Source of the DNA: Thermoflavifilum sp.
GTDB lineage: Bacteria; Bacteroidota; Bacteroidia; Chitinophagales; Chitinophagaceae
Assembly (NCBI RefSeq): GCF_014961315.1
Contig: NZ_CP063141.1
Location: 806,001 to 870,000 of the forward strand
Direction of reading: 5' to 3'
Length of the DNA stretch: 64,000 nucleotides
In this document: one piece after another, positions 46,125 to 53,371 of the stretch
Numbering within the stretch: position 1 is the first letter of the stretch
How the letters are laid out: each line of letters opens with the position of its first letter
Program-made: the position numbers and the translations under genes
Notes under the pieces: generated by a model
What the model saw: the letters and a program-made list of their open reading frames with translations, nothing else
The model's database searches: none
Told to the model about the DNA's origin: nothing

Positions 46125-48451
46125 ATGAATTAAATCATGGTGCTAACCTGAATGATAATGAATACCGAATCAACTTATTTGCCAACCGGGATAAATTGAA
46201 AGGAGATGAAACAAAAGAAGAGTTCAGAAAAATCTTCCAAAAATTTAATTGGACGGAAGAAGGAAATAAAATTTTAAACGACAAGGAACGCTTTTTAAGC
46301 TCTGGCATATTCTTTATTCCATTTCATCTTCTGATCTTGAAAATCCAAAAAGGGATTCAAACAGCACTTAAAAAGTATTTCAGCGAAATGCCTTATGAAA
46401 TAATTGCTGAACTTTCATTGATGAAAGAATTTAAAAAAGAATATGCTGCCTATTCTGCTATGGCCTTAAAGAAACTACTGGCCCTGATGCGCTGCGGTAA
46501 ATATTGGAGCTGGGACGTTATCGAAAAAACCGAGATTAAATCACCCGATTCACCCATTGATAACCCCCAAAAAATCAAACTTTCCGAACGTATCGACGGA
46601 ATTATTCAAAACGGATGGGAGCGCGACATAATGGTAGATAAACGCACCGGTGAACTTATTGAAAAACGTCTGTTTAAAAGCCGGGAACAATTTTCTGGCT
46701 TACCCGTTTGGATGGCAGGATATGTTGTTTACGGACGACACAGCGAACGGGAAACTACCGATAAATACACTTCCGAACAAATCCGAAATCTGAATGTGTT
46801 AGAATTGGTTAAACCCAACAGTTTGCGCAATCCGATTGTGGAGCAGGTGGTAAGGGAGGCTATTCTCGTCACCAAAGATATTTGCAACACTTTCGGTCAG
46901 CCCGATGAAATCCATATTGAACTTGCCAGAGAACTCAAGAAAAATACTGAAGAAAGGCAGAAAATTGCTGAGGCAAATCAAAAAAATCTGGAAGAGAAAC
47001 TGCGGGCAAAAAAAATACTCAGCGAATTGCTTAATGAAAGTTTTGAACATTATAACGAAGATGGAAACAAAATAAATGCCCCTTTCACGGTGAAGCCCAA
47101 TCCAAATAATCCTATTGATATAGAAAAATTCCGTATTTACAAATCATGCAGAGAACTTGAATTCAACAAACATGAAATGAAATACGAAGATGATTTATGG
47201 ATGGAAAAACTGTTCCGTGACGGCAGGAAAGAACGTATACCAACCAAAGAAGAAATAAAAAAATATATCCTTTGGATGAGTCAAAAGTGCCGCTCTCCAT
47301 ATACTGGCAAAATTATTCCATTAAGCAAATTATTTGACGAAACCTGCTATGAAAAAGAGCATATTCTGCCCCGTTCAAGAATTAAGGACGATTCAATGGA
47401 CAACCTGGTTATTGCAGAAGCAGAGATAAATAAAGCCAAAGGCAATAGACTAGCAGCAAACTTCATTTCTGAATCTCACGGCAGCTGTGTATATAGTGGT
47501 AAAACATTTACCTTACTCACTTACAATGAATATGTGGAACATTGCAAGAAAACCTTTAAAGGTAAAAAATTAAAAAATCTGCTTGCAACCGAAGTGCCTG
47601 ATAATTTTATTGAACGTCAAATTAATGAGACACGATACATCGGAAGAAAACTGAGTGAGTTATTATATCCATTTGCCAAAGAAAAAGAAGGTATAATTTT
47701 TACAACAGGCAGTATAACTTCTGAATTAAAAGGCAAGTGGGGGCTAAATAAAGTTTGGAAACAACTAATGATACCCCGTTTTGAACGACTGCAAAATTTA
47801 ACAGGCAAAACTTATATTACTATCAATGAACAAGATGCAAATGATTTTGATTTTAACGTTCCGGAGATCCCCGACTTTGACATTAAACGCATTGACCATC
47901 GGCATCATGCGCTTGATGCCTTAATAATTGCTGCCACTACGCGGGAGCATATTCGCTATTTTAACACCTTAAATGCCGCCGACACCAACGAAGAATGGAG
48001 AAAATACCACCAAACGCTATGTAAAGGAAAAATCCGCGAATTCCAGTTTCCCTGGCCTGGTTTCACCAAAGAAGTCAAAGAAAAGCTCAGCGAAGTTATT
48101 GTAACCTTTAAGTCAAACAATCGTGTAGTAAACAATCCGTTTAACAAATATTATAAATGGGTTAAAAAAACTGACGGTAAATGGGAGAAAGAAGCTGTTA
48201 AGCAGGAACCCAACCCCAGGTGGCTGGCTGTGCGCAAATCCTTATTTAAGGAACCACAGGGTATCGTTTGGATTAAAGAAAAAAAAGAAGTAAAGGTAAA
48301 AGAAGCTTTCCAGATTCAAATTGAGCGGATGCAGGTAGAACATGATAAAGAAAAAGAGAAAAACTGCCGCCTACGTGTACGACCAATTTGCCCGTCCGCA
48401 TATAAAAGACATAATCCAGAAAACCATAGAAGCAACAGGCATACCTCTTAA
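46073..48451 (+). CDS. Cas9 fragment 2: REC lobe, RuvC-II, HNH, RuvC-III
   Basis: Central part in the -1 frame. RuvC-II: DEIHIELARELKKN. HNH: CRSPYTGKIIPLS, then YEKEHILPRSRIKDDSMDN with the catalytic His at fragment residue 430. RuvC-III: IDHRHHALDALIIA with the conserved His and Asp. The last ~32 residues are out of frame. The ATG at 46073 is not a genuine start; the fragment is read only if frameshifting or repair occurs. Confidence 0.85.
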   Translation: MFDSEAEIYEKNIFDKLNELNHGANLNDNEYRINLFANRDKLKGDETKEEFRKIFQKFNWTEEGNKILNDKERFLSSGIFFIPFHLLILKIQKGIQTALKKYFSEMPYEIIAELSLMKEFKKEYAAYSAMALKKLLALMRCGKYWSWDVIEKTEIKSPDSPIDNPQKIKLSERIDGIIQNGWERDIMVDKRTGELIEKRLFKSREQFSGLPVWMAGYVVYGRHSERETTDKYTSEQIRNLNVLELVKPNSLRNPIVEQVVREAILVTKDICNTFGQPDEIHIELARELKKNTEERQKIAEANQKNLEEKLRAKKILSELLNESFEHYNEDGNKINAPFTVKPNPNNPIDIEKFRIYKSCRELEFNKHEMKYEDDLWMEKLFRDGRKERIPTKEEIKKYILWMSQKCRSPYTGKIIPLSKLFDETCYEKEHILPRSRIKDDSMDNLVIAEAEINKAKGNRLAANFISESHGSCVYSGKTFTLLTYNEYVEHCKKTFKGKKLKNLLATEVPDNFIERQINETRYIGRKLSELLYPFAKEKEGIIFTTGSITSELKGKWGLNKVWKQLMIPRFERLQNLTGKTYITINEQDANDFDFNVPEIPDFDIKRIDHRHHALDALIIAATTREHIRYFNTLNAADTNEEWRKYHQTLCKGKIREFQFPWPGFTKEVKEKLSEVIVTFKSNNRVVNNPFNKYYKWVKKTDGKWEKEAVKQEPNPRWLAVRKSLFKEPQGIVWIKEKKEVKVKEAFQIQIERMQVEHDKEKEKNCRLRVRPICPSAYKRHNPENHRSNRHTS

Positions 48452-49112
48452 CGAAACAGAACAACTTTTACAAGCCATTGAAAAAGAATACCTGCAGAAA
48501 AACAAAAATGAAAACAAATATAATATAGGTGGTCAACTGTATGAAAAAATTACCATAGCCGAGTTTGTCTTATACAAAGCCAAACGAGTTAATGTAGACA
48601 CGTCGTTCGACGAGAAAAAAATCAAAAAAATTCCCTATGCTGATAAAGCAAGAATTCCGAAACTTTTATTAGCACATCTAAAAGAATATGAATCAGCTAA
48701 TGAGGCATTTTCTCCTGAAGGCCTTGAAAAACTTGCCAAAAAGAACAATAACAAGCATATTCGCACAGTAACCATCCTGGATGGTCCATTAAAAGATGAA
48801 CATAAAGATAACCTATTTGGCAATAAGTATTTGGAAAACGATTCTATTGCCTACTTTGTGATTTATGAAAACAAACAAACAAAAGAGCGGCCTGAAATGT
48901 TTTCACTCTCTGTTTACATAGCTGCAAATCGGATTAGACAAGGATTACCAGTGGCTGAAAAAAAGAGGGGTACAGAACCATCCTGCTGCAACCATATGAT
49001 TTGGTCTATGTCCCAACTCGATGAAGAATGGGAAAAAATAAAAAAGAACGAACAAAATCCTATTGACTGGAGCAATAGAAAGGTTATAACAAAAGGATTT
49101 ACAGAATGGTAA
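48342..49112 (+). CDS. Cas9 fragment 3: PAM-interacting (PI) region
   Basis: Continues Cas9 after the second frameshift. Genuine sequence begins about TAAYVYDQFARPHIKD. Features such as RVNVDTSFDEKKIKKIPYAD, HIRTVTILDG and FSLSVYIAANRIRQGLP fit the C-terminal PI/wedge lobe of Bacteroidetes Cas9. It ends at a stop (49110-49112) caused by the third frameshift. It could be mistaken for an independent gene, but it has no start of its own and its frame continues both neighbours. Confidence 0.8.
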   Translation: MIKKKRKTAAYVYDQFARPHIKDIIQKTIEATGIPLNETEQLLQAIEKEYLQKNKNENKYNIGGQLYEKITIAEFVLYKAKRVNVDTSFDEKKIKKIPYADKARIPKLLLAHLKEYESANEAFSPEGLEKLAKKNNNKHIRTVTILDGPLKDEHKDNLFGNKYLENDSIAYFVIYENKQTKERPEMFSLSVYIAANRIRQGLPVAEKKRGTEPSCCNHMIWSMSQLDEEWEKIKKNEQNPIDWSNRKVITKGFTEW

Positions 49113-49306
49113 AAAGCACGAAGTCCCAATGTTATTTCGTTCCATTCACCATTTCAGATTTAATTCTTCCGTACGATAGCGAAAAAAAAATTGGGGAACT
49201 GGGAAGTCAGAATTGCTCAGAAAATACATTTGATGGTACCATTCAAATAAAGCAAAGATGCATCAAATTAGAGGTTGATCGTTTAGGAAATATTCAAAAT
49301 ATATGA
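49106..49306 (+). CDS. Cas9 fragment 4: extreme C-terminus
   Basis: 66 residues, MVKSTKSQCYFVPFTISD ... LEVDRLGNIQNI. If one T is restored in the T3 run the frame reads GFYRMVKSTKSQCYF, and the ending IKLEVDRLGNI resembles the last strand of many Cas9 proteins. The TGA overlaps the cas1 ATG, as expected for coupled cas9-cas1 genes. This supports the view that it belongs to Cas9 and is not a separate gene. Confidence 0.75.
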   Translation: MVKSTKSQCYFVPFTISDLILPYDSEKKIGELGSQNCSENTFDGTIQIKQRCIKLEVDRLGNIQNI

Positions 49307-50199
49307 TCAAGCGCACCCTTTATTTTGGTACTCCCGCTTACTTGAGAATCAAAAATGAACAGCTGGTTATTGAAAAAACAGATACAGGAGAAGTTATATC
49401 CACTCCTGTAGAAGATATAGGTATTCTGATTTTGGATCACCAACAGATTACCATTACCCAATACCTGCTGGCTAAGCTGCTTGAAAACAATGTGGCCGTG
49501 ATTACCTGCGATCATACCCATCACCCTGCCGGGCTTCTGTATTGCCTGGATGGCCATACACTACAGACCCAGAAACATCAACGACAGATAGAGGCTTCTG
49601 TACCATTAAAAAAACAACTCTGGCAACAAACAGTTATCGCCAAGATCAAAAATCAAGCTGATTTACTGAAGCAACAACGTGTTGAGAATCAATACTTACT
49701 CAAGTTATGCAATCAGGTAAAAAGTGGTGATCCCGATAACTGCGAAGCCAAAGCTGCTGTTTATTACTGGAAAAATTTATTTCCTGACTTTCTCCAATTC
49801 CACAGAGATCGAAACGGACCTCCTCCAAATAATTTACTCAACTATGGGTACGCTATTCTTCGCGCACTCGTAGCTCGTTGCCTCACAGCAAGTGGCCTTA
49901 TGCCCACACTGGGTATTCATCACCGCAATCAATACAATGCCTTTTGTCTGGCCGATGATATTATGGAACCTTACCGACCATTTGTGGATGCAGTTGTGTG
50001 CCATATTGTAATGATGAATGGCAAATTCCTTGATATGACGCCTTCTATGAAAAAACAATTGCTTTCTATCCCTGCTATGGATGTAAAAATAGAAAATCAG
50101 AAAAGCCCGTTAATGAATGCAGTTCAACGCACAACTGCCTCCCTGGCAAAATGCTTTGAAGGAACTTCAAGAAAAATAATTTATCCGGGTTTCTGCTAA
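49303..50199 (+). CDS. cas1: CRISPR adaptation endonuclease Cas1 (type II)
   Basis: 298 residues, intact. Integrates new spacers with Cas2. N-terminal beta domain (TLYFGTPAYLRIKNEQLVI) followed by the helical catalytic domain. The metal-binding residues are the Glu in CEAKAAVYYWKNLFP, the His in GIHHRNQYNAF and the acidic ADDIMEPYRP. Start at 49303 overlaps the cas9 stop, and cas2 begins 12 bp after its stop. Length is normal for type II Cas1. Confidence 0.95.
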   Translation: MIKRTLYFGTPAYLRIKNEQLVIEKTDTGEVISTPVEDIGILILDHQQITITQYLLAKLLENNVAVITCDHTHHPAGLLYCLDGHTLQTQKHQRQIEASVPLKKQLWQQTVIAKIKNQADLLKQQRVENQYLLKLCNQVKSGDPDNCEAKAAVYYWKNLFPDFLQFHRDRNGPPPNNLLNYGYAILRALVARCLTASGLMPTLGIHHRNQYNAFCLADDIMEPYRPFVDAVVCHIVMMNGKFLDMTPSMKKQLLSIPAMDVKIENQKSPLMNAVQRTTASLAKCFEGTSRKIIYPGFC

Positions 50200-50211
50200 T
50201 TCCAGCCTGAT

Positions 50212-50550
50212 ATGAATTATTCCCGACTTAATGCTTACCGAATTATGTGGATTCTAGTCTTTTTCGACCTACCCACTGAAACTAAGAAAGATCGGAAAAA
50301 CTACGCCATTTTCAGGAAACATATGCTGGCTGATGGTTTTCAGATGTTTCAATTTAGCATGTATATTCGGCATTGCAGCAGCCGGGAAAATATGGAAGTT
50401 CACCTGCAACGGGTAAAGAAAACCCTCCCTCCCAAAGGACACATTGGGATTATGACGGTTACCGACAAGCAATTTGGGCAGATGGAAGTATATTACGGGA
50501 AGGACCGGGCGAATACTCCACCCACCATACAGCAATTAGAATTATTTTAA
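50212..50550 (+). CDS. cas2: CRISPR adaptation protein Cas2
   Basis: 112 residues, intact. Partner of Cas1 in the spacer integration complex. MWILVFFDLPTETKKDRKNY contains the conserved Asp at the end of the first strand; FSMYIRHCSSRENMEVHLQR and GHIGIMTVTDKQFGQM complete the ferredoxin-like fold. The next feature is the end of the array, about 100 bp downstream. No csn2 or cas4 follows, which makes the locus type II-C. Confidence 0.95.
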   Translation: MNYSRLNAYRIMWILVFFDLPTETKKDRKNYAIFRKHMLADGFQMFQFSMYIRHCSSRENMEVHLQRVKKTLPPKGHIGIMTVTDKQFGQMEVYYGKDRANTPPTIQQLELF

Positions 50551-50566
50551 TGACCCCACAGGAATG

Positions 50567-50586
50567 AAAAAATGTAGCTTAGCTCT
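50567..50586 (-). terminator. Inverted repeat piece plus T6: terminator of the CRISPR transcript
   Basis: On the minus strand, AGAGCTAAGCTACA is followed by TTTTTT. Its 14 bases are the perfect reverse complement of TGTAGCTTAGCTCT inside the cas2-proximal repeat (50647-50692). The array is transcribed on this strand toward cas2, so the last repeat would fold with this copy (60-80 nt loop) and stop at the T-run. An alternative reading is a leftover inverted repeat end. Confidence 0.55.
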
Positions 50587-50646
50587 AATTTTTTCTTCTT
50601 AAAAATCACCTGAAATGCTCTATCATAGGGTATTTCGAGAAATCCT

Positions 50647-51829
50647 GGTGTTAAAGAGCTAAGCTACAACAAATTTGAAAGCAAATCACAACCGGACCGG
50701 ATGAGTTCCCGGTCTTCTTTTGGTGTTAAAGAGCTAAGCTACAACAAATTTGAAAGCAAATCACAACAACATGATTATTTAATCTTTATGCAGGTACGGT
50801 GTTAAAGAGCTAAGCTACAACAAATTTGAAAGCAAATCACAACTGATCATGGTTATCAAGCCTTTGCTGTGTAGGGTGTTAAAGAGCTAAGCTACAACAA
50901 ATTTGAAAGCAAATCACAACGAAAAACACATGATTCAGTTTCACGTCGGGGTGTTAAAGAGCTAAGCTACAACAAATTTGAAAGCAAATCACAACCGGAT
51001 CGCTTTCGAGCGGCAGCACCTCCTTGGTGTTAAAGAGCTAAGCTACAACAAATTTGAAAGCAAATCACAACAAAACTCATTGTGGGCCGTGGTCGCCCCC
51101 AAGGTGTTGCAAAGCTACGCAAGAACAATTTTGAAAGCAAATCACAACTGGGCTGTTTCAACAGATTCCGAAGGTGCTGCTATTGCAAATCTACCAAAGA
51201 ACAATTTTGAAAGCAAATCACAACTTAATCTTGAATCGAATCAAAGGATTATAGCTATTGCAAATCTACCAAAGAACAATTTTGAAAGCAAATCACAACC
51301 GGCTTATCAGCAATAAAGTGCCCAGGTGGGCTATTGCAAATCTACCAAAGAACAATTTTGAAAGCAAATCACAACTAAGGGGCTTATGGAGGTAGCCGTG
51401 TTTGAGCTATTGCAAATCTACCAAAGAACAATTTTGAAAGCAAATCACAACTAGTCAAAATAAAGGTTTTGCACGCCCGACGCTATTGCAAATCTACCAA
51501 AGAACAATTTTGAAAGCAAATCACAACTCGTCGTGGACGACCGCCGGCGCCGCGGCGCTATTGCAAATCTACCAAAGAACAATTTTGAAAGCAAATCACA
51601 ACGCCATTCAAACCGCAAAGAATAAGGCGCATGCTATTGCAAATCTACCAAAGAACAATTTTGAAAGCAAATCACAACATACAGGCTATCCTCCGTACGG
51701 TGGTGGATGCTATTGCAAATCTACCAAAGAACAATTTTGAAAGCAAATCACAACATAATCTATACCCAAATAATCAAGGCTATGCTATTGCAAATCTACC
51801 AAAGAACAATTTTGAAAGCAAATCACAAC
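50647..51829 (-). CRISPR. Composite type II-C CRISPR array, 16 repeats and 15 spacers
   Basis: 46-bp repeats, 29-31 bp spacers. In transcript direction (minus strand) all repeats start GTTGTGATTTGCTTTCAAA (19 nt, the tracrRNA-pairing part) and then differ. Repeats 1-6 (50647-51071, next to cas2) are type B, ending GCTCTTTAACACC. Repeat 7 (51103-51148) is a hybrid. Repeats 8-16 (51179-51829) are type A, ending GGTAGATTTGCAATAGC. Copies within each type are identical. The first half matches the 46-48 bp repeats of Bacteroidetes II-C systems. The orientation is set by the tracrRNA anti-repeat and by the common GTTG start. Spacers vary widely in GC; spacer 12 (51528-51556) is very GC-rich. Confidence 0.97.
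51791..51822 (-). promoter_or_regulatory. Promoter embedded in the type A repeat (example: repeat 16)
   Basis: In transcript direction, repeat positions 8-11 are TTTG and 32-39 are TAGATTTG, with exactly 20 bp between: the Bacteroidetes consensus TTTG-N19-21-TAnnTTTG. Transcription would begin about 7 bp later, at the first bases of the spacer. The same elements occur in all nine type A repeats and, as TAGCTTTG, in hybrid repeat 7. Type B reads TAGCTCTT there and lacks the box. Compare the same layout at 39713-39744. Confidence 0.6.
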
Positions 51830-51930
51830 CTTAGCGGCCAGGGCGTGCCGGCCCATTCCCTGGTACGAAAACGCTGTTTGAAATACATCACCGCCGTTTC
51901 CGCTACAATAGCCAGAATATCATGTTTCAT
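51823..51930 (-). CDS. Short reading frame ending inside the outermost repeat (possible phage gene remnant)
   Basis: 35 codons: MKHDILAIVAETAVMYF, then KQRFRTREWAGTPWPLR. Its last codons run into repeat 16, so it is cut by the array. The FFKxRFRxxxWxGxPWxPR-like pattern recalls the N-terminus of phage virion-morphogenesis (Mu gpG-type) proteins; this is from memory and not verified. Its ATG overlaps the stop (ATGA) of another 44-codon frame (51927-52061, minus). It could be a phage remnant on the leader side or chance. Confidence 0.25.
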   Translation of the reverse strand: MKHDILAIVAETAVMYFKQRFRTREWAGTPWPLRL

Positions 51931-51959
51931 AACCTAAAAAAATCATTTAACTTTGTTGT

Positions 51960-52097
51960 GTAGCGAGCCATAGCGGGTTGAAGGCCCGGCCAGCACCTGG
52001 CAGATGATGGGGGCGGGGCCGGCTGGTGTTCCACCAGCGCTAATGGCAAGTGAATCTGCATAAAAAGACCTCAGAATGCATTTTCTGGGGTTTTTTT
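51960..52097 (+). ncRNA. Candidate small RNA with promoter and terminator
   Basis: A TTTC-N19-TAACTTTG promoter (51925-51955) and an intrinsic terminator (52069-52097) bracket about 140 bp of GC-rich, hairpin-rich sequence on the plus strand. Stems include GCTGGTG-TTC-CACCAGC and GCCAG-CAC-CTGGC. I do not recognise the family (it is not tRNA, tmRNA or SRP RNA by its motifs). It faces away from the array. The rest of 52098-52487 holds no gene that I can support, only a 7-bp inverted repeat TCAGATA/TATCTGA at 52211-52236. Confidence 0.4.
52069..52097 (+). terminator. Intrinsic terminator
   Basis: CCTCAGAA / TTCTGGGG, 8-bp stem (one G-U) and 6-nt loop, followed by seven T residues. It works on the plus strand; on the minus strand a T5 lies just beyond the stem. 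Confidence 0.75.
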
Positions 52098-52487
52098 ATT
52101 TTCATTCCGCACCTCGTTTTGTTATTACCTGCCCGGGGCTGATGATCGCTGGCCGATGAATGAAAAAGAAATCCATGTGGTATGCATTTAACTATGGACG
52201 GGAAATACCATCAGATATAAGACCCCATTTATCTGACGGAACATACAGACCGTGAAGCAAAAAATGATAATACAGAAAATCAAAAAGCAATAAAAACATC
52301 AAACCTCGTATGCATCCTATAATGAATGCGTAAGAAAATGAACAGAAAATGGCCATGCCAACAGTACACGGAGATAGCCCACCAGGAAAGCTTTCAACCG
52401 TAAAGTCAGCAAAATGATTCCCAGCATATTGAAAAACGGATGTGCATTTCCCTTCTTGAAACGATCTCTGTTTTCATATTTTTCTGC

Positions 52488-53333
52488 TCATTCTTTTTGA
52501 TACACGCGCACATAATCAACTTCCATTCTTGCGGGGAAAATGTCGGGATCAATACCCTGTTGTCCGCCCCAATCACCACCTATAGCTATGTTCAGGATCA
52601 GATAACAGGGTTTATCAAATGGCCATTCGGCAAAAGTTTTATGTTCATTTGCAAAATGCAGATATCGCGTACTATCCACATAAAAATCAATATATTCTGG
52701 CGTCCATGTGATGGCATATACATGAAAAGTATCCATGCAGTCGGGCACGTCTATGACAGCGGTTTTCTGGGTATGATGCGGCCAGTTATACGCACCGGTA
52801 TGAATGCTGCCATGAATCTTACCGGGATCGAAGCCCACATGCTCCATGATGTCGATTTCACCGCAAGCAGGCCATCCCACTTTGTGAATATCATCACCCA
52901 GCATCCAGATGGCCGGCCAGGTGCCGCGGCCACGAGGCAGTTTAGCCCTCACTTCTATACGTCCATAGGTCCAGCTGGCTTTGCCCTTGGTAACCAAACT
53001 GGCAGAAGTAATGGGCCGCACGGCACCATCGATATATGCAGAATCATTTCGAGCCTCAATGATCAGCATCCCATTTTCCACACGCGCATTTTCCGGTCGG
53101 GCCTTCGTATAATATTGCTTTTCATGGTTACGGAGATAACCCACTTCGTAGTTCCACTTGCTGCTATCGGGCAAACCCTGATTATCAAACTCATCATGCC
53201 AGACCAGCTGCCAATGCACATCCCCCGTATCCTGAAGAATGGTATTAGAGCAGAGATGGGCTGGCAAGGGAAAAAGCAAAAATGTTTTTCCGCTCATCCA
53301 TATCATAGCCAGGCTTAGCAAAAAGCACAACAT
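52488..53333 (-). CDS. GH16 beta-glucanase, secreted
   Basis: 281 residues with an N-terminal hydrophobic signal (MLCFLLSLAMIWMSGK). The beta-jelly-roll domain has LVWHDEFDNQGLPDSSKWNY near the start and the catalytic motif CGEIDIMEH (ExDxxE; nucleophile and acid/base Glu). RGTWPAIWMLG is another GH16 hallmark. It should cleave beta-1,3 or mixed-linkage glucan (laminarinase-like). It lies alone, 39 bp upstream of the rmuC stop, just outside the CRISPR island. Confidence 0.9.
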   Translation of the reverse strand: MLCFLLSLAMIWMSGKTFLLFPLPAHLCSNTILQDTGDVHWQLVWHDEFDNQGLPDSSKWNYEVGYLRNHEKQYYTKARPENARVENGMLIIEARNDSAYIDGAVRPITSASLVTKGKASWTYGRIEVRAKLPRGRGTWPAIWMLGDDIHKVGWPACGEIDIMEHVGFDPGKIHGSIHTGAYNWPHHTQKTAVIDVPDCMDTFHVYAITWTPEYIDFYVDSTRYLHFANEHKTFAEWPFDKPCYLILNIAIGGDWGGQQGIDPDIFPARMEVDYVRVYQKE

Positions 53334-53371
53334 GGGAAATTTTTTTTACACAAATCAATATTCAATGGAAT

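Larger units (their letters stand above)
44457..49306 (+). pseudogene. cas9: cas9 (type II-C), split by three frameshifts
   Basis: Four consecutive reading-frame pieces together make one Cas9. The joins lie in homopolymers: A5 at 46053-46057 (one A missing), A5 at 48359-48363 (one A too many), and T3 at 49098-49100 (one T missing). Repairing them gives exactly 1616 codons with no other stop. All catalytic residues are present: RuvC D10, RuvC-II Glu, HNH His, RuvC-III His and Asp. The stop overlaps the cas1 start (ATGA). The stretch is much more AT- and Lys-rich than its neighbours. As sequenced, it cannot make full-length Cas9. Either it is a recent pseudogene or these are sequence errors; no other gene in the window is broken. 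Confidence 0.88.

Noticed and set aside
50978..51937. Plus-strand reading frames repeating IANLPKNNFESKSQ
   Set aside because: They are translations of the CRISPR repeats and spacers, not genes.
52211..52236. Inverted repeat TCAGATA/TATCTGA as an operator or att site
   Set aside because: Seven bases in an otherwise empty gap with no adjacent regulator or integrase; no support.
52440..53318. Long plus-strand frame opposite the GH16 gene
   Set aside because: The minus strand encodes a complete GH16 enzyme with its catalytic motif; the plus frame is a shadow.
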